A DNA stretch of 64,000 nucleotides, from the NCBI GenBank assembly GCA_007922305.1, contig ML677335.1, positions 17,888,679-17,952,678 on the forward strand, given 5' to 3'. Position numbers and translations under genes: made by a program. The notes under the pieces were generated by a model. It saw nothing but the letters and a program-made list of their open reading frames with translations, searched no databases and was not told where the DNA came from. Every line of letters starts with the position of its first letter. The stretch's first letter is position 1. The stretch comes from Dermatemys mawii. Its lineage: Eukaryota; Chordata; Testudines; Dermatemydidae. This document shows, piece by piece, positions 9,736 to 21,700 of the stretch.

Positions 9736-12700
9736 CTAGAAAACAAGTGAAAAACAAACAAGATAGTCATCTGTGTTTAAAAGCAAACAGCAGTGTGCCA
9801 TACAGTTGTTACCAAAGAGTAGATTACTTTAAGCATTTGTGTTACACTGACATTTACTAAAAACCCATTTGGAAACAGAAGTGTCCAACTATCTGAAACC
9901 TATTTTTATTTTAAAAAAACTTAATACATTTTAAAACAATCAAAAAATGTAATTGTGCTTTTAAAAAAATTAGCAGCTGTATTTTCCCTATTAAAGTATT
10001 ATTACTATCAATTAATTGCTAAATAGTAACCCAAAGTCTTAGTACACAAATAAAATGACGACTTATTTGGCACTACTGAAATATTCAGAGGACTGAAATA
10101 TTAGTAGAGATGGGTATAGCCTGTTCGGAAAGAGTAGGCACAGAAAAAGGGAGGAGGGTTGCATTACATACTAAGACACTTGCTCCGATGTCTGGTGAAA
10201 AGCCCTTGGTGAAGACAAAAGGGGGAAAAAAAAAACAAACCAGACAATGTCATGGTAGGGATCTACTACAGGGTGACCAAATCAGGATGAGGAATTGGAT
10301 CAAGCATTTTCAGAATGAACAACAGATGTATCCAAAGCACAGGACCTAGTGATAATGGAGGACATTAGCTGCCCAAATATTTGTTGGAAAAAAAAAAAAT
10401 AGATGGCAGGACATACTGTCCGACAAGTTTTTAGAATGTACTTCAGACAGCATTTTTGTTTCAGAAGGCAGAGGAAGTAAATTGGGGCTGATTTTAGATT
10501 TTATTTCACAAATGGGGGAACTGGTTGAGAATCTGAAGGTGGAAGGCAACTTGTGTGAAAGTGACCGTACCAGAAAAAGAGAGTTTGTAATTCTGAGAGG
10601 AAAGAGTGAGAGCAGCAGACTAAAAGTATCTGACGATGAAAATCAGGGAAATGGTAGGCATGGTCGCATAGAACAGAAATTTATGGAAAAAGGAGTTCAG
10701 GAGAGGTGGCAGTTTCTAAGAGAGACACAATAATAAATGAACAGCAGCAAATTATCACAAGGTTGAGGACGGATAAGAAGAGCAGTAAGAACAATGACTA
10801 CATCAGGTGTTTTTTAATAACCTGAAAGTCAAAGCAATTGTACAAACTGGAAACAAGAACATACAAGGGAGAGTAGAGTACAAATATGTAGGGACAAAAT
10901 CAGAAAAGCAAAACTGTAACTGAGTTACATTTTATCCTTTATGTTCCTGGCTAGTTGTAAGTCCATCACCTAATGGGAAAGGATAGCAAACAACAGATGA
11001 CAGAGAAAATGAAGTGTTTAATGCCTATTTCACTTCATTCTTCACTAAAAAGGTTAATTATGACCACGTGAAACATTTAATATTGACAAAGGGGAACAAT
11101 CTTGGGTCAAAACAGGTTAAAGAGTATTTGGATAAATAATATGTATTCAAGTTTGCAGGGTCAGGTGAAGTATACCCTACAGTACTTAAGGAACTAGTCA
11201 AAGTAATTGCTGAATCTTTAGAGATTATGTTTGAAAACTCATGGAGGATGATCGAGGTCTTAGAGTACTAGTGAAGGGCAAACAGAAACCATCTTTACAA
11301 CAGGGAACAGAGAGGACCCAGGGGATTATAGGCCCATAGATGTAACTTTAATAATTTGTATCCGTATCTTTCTGGGTATCAATCAATTCGTTGAAACCAG
11401 GTGATAAGTAACAGCCGATATGGATATATCAAGGACAAATCATGTCAAAGCAACCTAGTTTCCTTCTTTGATAGGGTAATCAGCCTAGTGGCTAAGGAGA
11501 AAGCAGAAGATGTGATGAATCTTGATTTTTAGTAAGGCTTTTGACACAATCCCACATGACATTCTCAGAAGCAAAGTAGGGAAATATGGTCTAGATTAAA
11601 CTACTATAAAGTCACTGCATAACTACTCTAAGAACTGTCTTTCAACAAGTTATCAGTGGTTCAATGACACACTAGGACAGGGGTCTCCAAACTACAGCCT
11701 GGGGGCCAGATCTGGCCCATGGCTTCGATTTGTCTGGTCCACGCCAAGCAGCGGCAGCTTCTCCAGGTGCATGCCAAGCAGGAACCTGGAGAAGCCACCG
11801 CTGCCCCCATCGCTACCCCGCGAGCTGCTGCCAGAAGCCCCATGTGGGGAGGGGTAAATGCCCCCACGGCAGCGGCCGGAGGAGTAAAGCCGGGGGGGGG
11901 GGTTGCATATTTTTCCATGTATTGAATTTTTTCACAGTCGCTTCGGCCCACAAAGCCCCTTCAAAAATTTAATATGGCTCTCGTTTCATAAAGTTTGGAG
12001 ACCCCTGCACTAGGACAGCATTACTAATGGGGCCTCAGAGAGTGGGCCCAGTACTATTCAATGTTTTCATTAACAACTTAGATGAAGGAGAATGCTTATA
12101 AAATCTGCAGATAACACCTAGCTAAGAGGGGATGCAAGCACTTTGGAAGACAGGATTAGAATTTAAAATGACCTTCACAAATTGGAAAACTGGTTTAAAA
12201 AAAAAAATCAACAAAATGAAATTCAATTAAGACAAGTGCAAAGTACTATAATTAGGAAGGAACAATCCAGTGCACAAATACAAAATCGAGAAAAACTGGC
12301 CAGGCAACCAAATTGCAGAAAAGGATCTGGGCTTATAGTGGATCACAAATTGAATATGACAGGGGGGATATGCCAGTCTTCAAATATGTAAAAGGTTATT
12401 ATAAAGAAGATTATGATCAATTGTTCTCCATGTTCATGGAGAGTAGGACAACTAGTAATTGACTGAAGTTTTCAAAAAGGGAGAATCAGGTTAGATATTA
12501 GGAAAAGATAAACACTGGAAAAAGATTACTTTGAGAGGTTGTAGAATCCCCATCACTGGAGGCTTTTAAGACCAGGTTAGACAAACACTTAGCAGCAATG
12601 GTCTAGGTATACTTAATCCTGTCTCAGCATGGGTAGATCACCATATGATTTCTTGAGGTCCCTTGCAGCCCTACATAGCTATGATTTATTGCAATAAAAT

Positions 12701-15700
12701 ATGAATCTGTGGAAACAGGTCAAGAAGAGTTGAACTGTGTGCATCCATATGTTATGAAGATTTCTCTCAGATCTTCCATGCAAACTGTCCAGTTCAATCT
12801 CTTCCTTCTCAAAGTTAACTAAAGTGTCTAATCACAAGCTAAGAACTTGGATATGAACTGTAAGACAAAATTTTGGGATCACATTGCTTCCTCTTCCAGC
12901 AGAAACCCTGGGAAGAGAGAGATAAGCAGGAAACAGCTATAAAGAAAGCTTTATGAAGTCTTATGTAAGTAGAGTTTCCTGACAGGTTCTGATTTTGGAA
13001 ATTATGGAGTGGAGACACAAAAAAGGCACCTCTCTCTATCAAAATTGCTCTTCATAATGAGACTTGTATGTTGAAAAGTGCACTCAAATTTTTGCCCTAA
13101 TACATTTTTATTAACTCTAAACAATCAAAAACATAACGCAGGGAAGAAAGAAGACACTATGTTTTCAGATAGTCAATACCGTTTTCACTGTATTTTGTTC
13201 TGATGAATGTGAGTTATTAGAATGACAATACTTGGTTCTTTATTACACCATGTAACTAAGGTAATCTAGGTGAGCTGTGACCAGTGTCTCTTGTTTTTGG
13301 CCATTTGTTTATTTTAGGGGAAAAAGCAAAGATTGTTTAGCAAAAGTAATATAATCTTGTATTTAAAATACTGTTCTTCTTCAAATGCCCTGGATAAATA
13401 CCTAAGACAGCTCAGCATTTTATATGACAGCACCATTTTAAATCACCTCATGTTTTAGAGTGAATCCAAGGGATAGTACCTAGGATGACTTAATAAAGCC
13501 CACAAGTTGCAATCATCTTGAAGCTGGCAACCTTTAAGGCTTCAAAACAGCAATTCTGGTACAGTAAGCCATTCAGAACCTTTAACTGCTATGACAAACA
13601 TATAAGGGATAAAGGGCAAATTAGTGCTAAGATAAATTATGTTAGTTGCACAATTTATTAGTACTTCAAGTTAATAAACAACATCAAACTGCAATAAAAT
13701 TCAAGTATTTTTTGAAATTACAACTTTTAAGTGTGAACTTCACATCACACTGCAGCAAACAAATTCATAGCTTGAAAAAAAGGTACATTTCTTCCTTGGT
13801 GCAGTTTAACTACTGCAGGGTTATCTATTTTGCACACTGGAAAAAAATGATATACATCAATAATATCAGATTCTATAGAATCAGAGGGGTAGCCGTGTTA
13901 GTCTGGAATTGCAGAAGTGATAAAGAGTCCTGTGGCACCATAAAGACTAACTAAAATTTTTTTTAGAGCATAAGCTTTCGTGGGCTAATACCCACTTCGT
14001 CGGATGCATGCAGCTTATGCTCTAAAAAAAATTTTAGTTAGTCTTTAAGGTGCCACAGGACTCTTTATCACATCAGATTCTATGATCATGTATCATGCTA
14101 AAAAGGGGGAATTTATGTTTAGCTTACTGCAGCCATTCACAGCTACTACTACCTATTTTAGGTAGGAGGAGGGATAGCTGAGTGGCTTGAGCATTGGACT
14201 GCTAAAAGCAGGGTTGTGAGTTTGATCATGGAGGGGGCCATTTAGGGATCTGGGGCAAAGTCTGTCAGGGGACAGTACTTGGTCCTGCTAGTGTAGGCAG
14301 GGGGCTAGACTTGATGACCTTTCAAGGTCCTTCCAGCTCTATGAGATAGGCATATCTCCATATATATTTTTTTAATTTTTTTTAACCAAGGAAACATTTG
14401 GTATTCTTGCAGACGCTACTGCCTTATTATCTTTCTACTTTCCTTATGCAGAGACCTCATGCACATTTTCTAACTGAAGGCTGGACTGTGACTAGAGGTA
14501 GGAAGAACTTCAAGAAAGGATTCATGGAACTTTTCCACCTTAATACATCTGTAAAGGGGCCAGACATATAGTCATAATGAGAAGCATAGGTACTGCTTCA
14601 TGATAAAACTCTCGGGGACACAAGATAGCCAAAAAGAACACACCATCTTAGGAGTAGAAAAATAAAAACTACATGGAAAGAAGATTGGCAATGTCCAATT
14701 TACAACTGCATCTGCCAGTCTCTCCCAGTCTTACAGGGCCAGCAGCTAAAATAGGATGCTAGAAAAGACTCCTAATAAAACAACAAAAAAGTGAACCCAA
14801 GAAGTGAAAGAAGGTACTATAACTTTTTCCAAGGGCCAGGAATGTAAGTGGAAGCTGTACACACTCATATGAAAATGGAGAATGCCCATTAAAATCCTCC
14901 AAAAAAAACCACAACAAAATTCATAGCAACTTATGCAAAAGTTTGCTACTTATTTTGTTCTCTCTCAATAGATAGATACTTCTCCAGTTAGTTCTCTTTT
15001 GAGGTATGAGAATTCCCTTACTTCAAATGGTAAAGGCAGGGCTTAGTTAAAACCTCAAGTGCTGTATAGGACTAATTTAGATAAATTCTATAGTGATGTG
15101 CATCTATACACATACTTCACTTGAAAGTAGATCATTAGGGAGTCAATTTCACCATTATGAAGACTGCCACCATAATTACAAGACACTGCTGATTTCCTTA
15201 AAGGAGTTATTTATACTAAGCTGTATAAATATATGTACTATAAATGTAAATTAACCTTGTTTAAGCAAATCTAACCCTGGTTCAGAACTATACCTATGTA
15301 TCTTATGATCAATAGTTTATTAAAGCTAGAACCAAATATATTAACAATTCTTTCTATGCTCTGTCTAGCAGAATTCAGTTCATGAGCCAACTGGAATCTT
15401 GGCTGACTTCTGCAGAAGTTAAACCCACGATCCCAGAAGTTTCTCCACCTGTAAAATGGTCATACTTCCTACTTTATACTACCTTTAATAAGCAGTAAGG
15501 TACACTGCTGAATGGGAAAATTATGTCCTAAGTGCCAAAAATCACTTCCAGCTACACAGATAGACAGAAGCTCAGGAAAAATGGTGTCTTCTACCACACT
15601 GGTTGAAACTGTTCCCTAGAAGTAGTGGGTAAGCTCTCCGCTTTGTCAGGTGCAGAAGCTCTCCGCTTTGTCAGGTGCAGAAGTCCTCCTTCACAGATCA

Positions 15701-18700
15701 TCTCTTTATTGTTGAGAAAGACAGTCCTCCTTTTGACACCATCTGCAGAGTTTTCCATTGACCTCCAGGATGTGTCCAACCTTACATGGGCCTTTACCCA
15801 TAATTGGAAGGACTGATGAGACCACTACCTGTATACCTGATTATCCCTCACTCCCAGATCCTTGGAATCATTGATGGTCTGATCAGTCAGACCTAGCAGT
15901 GTCATTGGTGCCCACATGGGATGAGTAACATAGGGTAGTGGTCAGAGGGCCAGACAAACCTCAGCAACCTTTCCATGATGCCTCAGATTTGGACTCCAAG
16001 TAGAAACCACACATCCTGGGATGTCAGGGTGGAAGATGGATGCCTTCATTTCCCTCAGAAGGGAATCTCTGACCATCACCACCATTCTTCCGAGTGTGAT
16101 TTATATAACTGTTAGATAATGGTGTGCACCTATATACACAATTGCATTTGAAAGCATCATAGGGATGGGAAATTCACCCCCATGCAAACTACCAAAATTG
16201 CCTATTTACTCCTGAACTCCTCGATATAAAGCACCAGGAGGGTATTCTTCATCCTCACAAATCCAATGATTTTCATCTGATCACATGTAGATAAGTCCAG
16301 TTAATTATAAATATATGCATTTTTGGTGCAGCAGCTAAGATCATGATGCTGCAAACTGCTTTGTGCGGGAGAACCCCTGTACCTCTATACAGACCCAATG
16401 ACTTTAATGAGGCAATGTACTAGTATACATCTACAAGCACAAAGCCCCATTGCAAGGTTTAAGCTATACAGATTTACTGCAGAGCTAAAATGAAAGTGCA
16501 CAGAAACAAGGTGAAAAAGTCAGTTAGAAATAGTGGAATACAATCACTAAGTTTATTCAACCCTGAAAAGATTTAGCAGGGACTTAACTGAAGTACTGAA
16601 GATGAATAAACATGGATAACAAAATCTTAGACGGGAGATTGAAAAGACCTATTAGATCATCTAAACCATCCCAGTTCAACACAGGATCATTCCCTAACAT
16701 ACATTTCCTAGTGCTATATCTAGTTGAGTTTTAGATGTGCCAAAAAATGAGCTTCCACTACCAGATGTTTGTTCAGATATTCAGTTTAGCTGTTCCATTT
16801 TAATTATTTTTAATATCCCCTGTATTACCCTGATGAATTCTACTTTCTTTGTGTTTAACCTTTTAGATACTAAGTTTTTAGCATCTCCCTTCTACCTTCC
16901 CATCCACCTACAAGGATTTTGCTCCTTGGGCGCCCCCCCCCCCCCAGCAATATTGCCTTCTATTTATTTCTGTTGATCTTTCTGATTCAGTTTGTCAATA
17001 TCTTTCTAGTACCGAGGCGCCCAGAAAATACCACAACAAAGCAGATTCTCTCACCTATGACATAAAGCACGACACATACAATACCCAGACAAAATCTGAA
17101 GGGAATACTCCATTCTCCAAAATAAGCTATAGTAACTGTCCTACAATTCACTGGACAGTACTGAGACACAAATGCATTTAAAATTTATCTTGGAGCAGAG
17201 TACTTGTAAGTCTAAATTCAACTGAATTCCAGTCAGGTACCATTTCCTTGTCCCTTTCAACCACTTATTTTGTAATTCCATTCCCCAATAATACAGCACA
17301 CCCCCAAATCAAACTTCTCTAGCCAAATCTGTTCTTTATAAAACCACATTGCTTATTGCTCAGGATTTTATCCTGAAGATGATTAGGTCTGTCTCTGAAT
17401 ATTCATTCCATTATTATAAAGAGGCTGATGTTCCACACACACACACACATTGGACAATAGAGGTCAGGAGGACATCTTTCGGTTTTTCAAGATCACAAAT
17501 TTCCCTCTATTTTCTGGTACTTTACTACCTCTTCTTGACTCCCCATGATCTGGGATTGGATTGTGATCTACCCCTTAACTTCATGTAATGGGCAGCAAAT
17601 AATTGTATCATTCTAGGAAGAACCCTGGTTCTTATTTTGCTGGAAGATATAAGTTACTGAAGACCCTTATGAGCTATTCCCTCCTCATATGAGTTTGGCT
17701 TAGCTGGCCAGTGTGTTGCGGAAGAAAGGAAGACGACCACTATGTATCTGCCACTCCCCTTCCCCCAAGCTCATGCAGCATCATGCCAGAGCCTATGCCT
17801 CCCCACTTCTCTTCACACCCAAAATCTTAAACCAAGCAAGCACTCAGGGAGTGGGGCTCAATCTTTTATCTCTGGGTGGTGACATAATGGCAAGCAATAA
17901 TCTTATCCTTGGAAGCTTCACTGACCAGTTCCCTTAGGGTATGTCTTCACTATCCACCGAATCAGTGGGTAGTGATCGATCTATCAGGGATCTATTTATT
18001 GCATCTACACTAGATGCGATAAAATTAATCCCTGATTGCTCTGCCTTTGACTCCTGTAATCCATCAAGACGAGAGGCGGAAGCGGAGTCGATGGGGGAGT
18101 GGCAGCAGTCGACCCCATGCCGTGAGGACACGAGGTAAGTTGACCTAAAATACATTGACTTCAGCTATGCTATTCTCGTTTAAGTTTTCCAAGCATTCCC
18201 TCACCTATTTTTAAAATCACTATTCTTATAAGGTTTTATATTTTAAAAATGTTTCTTGTTAAAATGCTATTCTCCAGTCCCATGCTGAGCCTACTAGACC
18301 CTACTACCTTTACGACCTCTGCTGCAGACACATCCTTTGGGATGGTGGTCCTTCAAACAGCTCTGCTCCCTGCATCCTTGTACCATCCTCCTTCTTGAAT
18401 ACAACCTGTCACCCACAGTAGAATACACATAGGGACTCAAAGAAGGAGGAGGTTACGTATGTTATAGTAACTGGGGGTTCTTCAAGATATGTGTTTTTTC
18501 TTTATATTCTACTATTCACCCTCTTCCTCATCTGCTTTGGGCCATACTTGGATTCACAGTTCAGACAGGGGTGGGCCAACTGGAGAGGCAGTTGCCCCAC
18601 CCACCCCACCCTTTATCTATTCAGTTGGAGGCACAAGGAGAGCAAGGACACATGTGTGGGTCAGTGGACGCTGCTTGCAAAGTTCTCCAACTCTGGATGC

Positions 18701-21700
18701 GTACCCCCACAGTGGAGTACACATAAAGATCAGCACTTGAAGTTATGGCACAAGAAGAGTTAAGAAAAATCTTCCAGTAGTGAAAATCTTCTCATTGTCT
18801 AGTTTTCCTTGAAATTTCCAGAAAAATTCTTCTATAAAAATCACAAGCAAAATTTCAGGTATACCAGTATATTTTTGGCAAAGTTGTATGGGTGACATAG
18901 AGAAGGAAATAAATGTGACTTATCTTCACCTTCAACTAGCATTTCTCCCTAATTGCATATGAAACCTCCAAATGACATTTCAGAAAGCATAAGAGGCCTA
19001 TAGTGTTGGCCACAGTACACCAATTGCTCATTGCAAAGCGCTTAGATATTAAATCTTAAAATCCTTTTTTATTTTCTATATAAACCACCTATTGTTCTCT
19101 TACAGGGCCAGGAGTCCTATGGTCACGAAAGTCATGAGGTCTTCTTAACAGTGACTTTCACTTGATAAACTGCCACTGAGAAATATGCTTCTTTAGAATT
19201 GCAAATTAACACAAAACTGTGAGGAATCAGAATTAAAAACTACTCAGCACAAAACTAACCCAACACCTGCCTATTGTCTTCTCTTACTAAAGCTGATATT
19301 TTATGCTCTGTGAATGTTTAGTCATCATCTTACTGGACAGATCAATTTACCTTTGAGACACCTGTAGCTGTTTTCTTCCCTGAAAATATCAATAACTTAA
19401 GAACTCAAACACAGATATTTCCTTATAAACCATATATTCATTGTTTATATATAATGGACCAAATAAAAATCCTCTATTTATGAAACCATAAGCCTTTGTA
19501 TGAGAATGATCCTATGACCATTTCCTTAAATAAAGCTCTTAATGTTATATAATACACTGATCAATTGTCCTGTAATTTTCACAAGCTTGTTAAATCCAGT
19601 TATCAACTGCTTCTGTGACAAAGAAATAGTGCCTTTTCTTCAGTGAACTGGCAACCATTAAATGGGTTATCGCCGTAATTCCCAAGGAAACAGGTGACAT
19701 GGGATAGGAAGCCACAGATCAACTGAAGTGGTAACATCTTGCACATCTAGTTATATTCAATGTTCAACCTGTTCACAAAACGGAGTACCAGACAGCTACT
19801 TCTTGTATTCATTTATCATGGCATCCAAAAGATGCAAGCCATTTAACATTAACACAGAAACAAACAAGAAAAAAAAAAAGCCCAAAAGCTGAACATTATG
19901 GTCATTTCTGCGAAGTGCAGAAGCATGCGGAAATTATGTATTTTGCTCTTGGAGTAAGTTTTAAACTCCATCAAGCTATCTTACAATTAACGCATAAAAT
20001 CTTGGGGTTTTACTGTCCAAATACAGTGATGCAAAGAAGAATTTCAACTGAGTTGTGAATCCATATTTAATTTCCTGCATACAAAAGTTTAGTTAAAAAT
20101 ACTGAAGCAGTTAGAGATTACTGTGCAAAGGAGATTGCTCATTTCTGATAGTCAAGCTTCTAACTATGCACTTGTACAATAGGATAGTGGTCTAAACATC
20201 ATTCTTGTTTCCTCTGAAGAACCAGCATAACGTTAATATTCTAGGCTAGCATCTTCAGTTATCCTCACTTCATAACAGATGGCAAAATAACTCTATTCAT
20301 TGAAAACATACTCCAGACCAGGGGTGGGCAAACTTTTCAGCTTGACGGCCACATCAAAGTTAAAAGTTGTATGCAGAGCCGAGTAGGGTACGGTAGGGAA
20401 GCCTGGCCCCCACCTATCTGACCCCCTCCCACTTCCCGTCCCCCTCAGAACCCTCAACCCATCCAACCTACTCTGCTCCCTATCCCATGACCACCCCCTC
20501 TTGAGAACCTCCCACCACAACCATCCCCTGGGACCGCACCCCCCATCTCAGCTCCCCTGCTCCTAGTCCCCTGACCGCCCCCTCCTGAGACCTCCCAACC
20601 TAACCACCATCCCCACCCCTTACCCAAGCCCCCCTGCTCCCTATCCCCTGACTGCCTTGACCTCTATCCACACTTCTGGCCTCACTCAGGGGCTCTGGCA
20701 GTTTGCTGTGGAGATCTCCTTCCCAGTTAGAAGTCCTATCCCAGGACTTCTCCCATGGGAGTGTAACCTGTTTCTTGCGGGTTTCTACTATCCATTGTTA
20801 GGCTTCAATTCAGGGCTTCCCATACAGGAGTCTACTCTGCTTCCTGTGACAAAGAGTCCTGTGGCACCTTAAAGACTAACTAAAGTTTTAGAGCATAAGC
20901 TTTTGTGGGCTAATACCCACTTCGTTGGATGCATGCAGTGGAAGTATCCAGGGGCACATATAAATAGGTAGGCAAGAACCAGGTGGGAGATAACAGGGTT
21001 AGTCCAATGAGACTGAACCAGCTTGTTATCTCTAATCAGGGAGGGTGAGGTATTCCTCTAGCAGCTGAACTGGAGGCATGAATAGTGAGAGAAGAGAAGC
21101 TGCTTTTGTAGTTAGCTAGCCACTTGTAATCTTTGTACAATCCTTATTGATTGTATCAAATTTGCAAATGAATTGCAGCTCTGCAGTCTCTCTCTGCAGT
21201 GTGGACTTGAAGTTTTTTTGCTGCAAAATGCTGACCTTTAAATCTTTTATAGTGTGTCCAGCGAGGTTGAAGTGTTCTCCTACAGGTTTTTGTATAGTGC
21301 CATTCCTGATATCTGATTTGTGTCCATTTATTCTTTTTCGTGGGGATTGTCCAGTTTGGCCGATGTACATAGCAGAGGGACACTGCTGACACATAATGGC
21401 GTGTATTACATTGGTAGATGTGCAGGTGAATGAACCAGTGATAGTGTGGCTGATCTGGTTTGGTCCTGTGATGGTGTTGCTGGTGTAGATGTGTGGGCAG
21501 AGTTGGCGTTGAAGTTCGTTGCATGGATTAGTTCCTGAATTAGAGTTATTATGGCGCGGTGTGCTGTTGCTGGTGAGAATATGCTTGAGGTTGGCAGGTT
21601 GTCTGTAGGCCAGGACTGGCTTGCCTCCCAAGACCTGTGAAAGTGAGGGATTGTTGTCCAGGATGGGTTGTAGATCACTGATGGTGCGTTGGAGAGGCTT

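Noticed and set aside
14164..14352. Possible genuine tRNA gene
   Set aside because: A-box and B-box words are present but the cloverleaf is decayed and the unit continues into a CR1-like tail, so it is a SINE.
21147..21389. Plus-strand frames within the Penelope element
   Set aside because: They are antisense shadows of the RT/GIY-YIG frame with no domain of their own.
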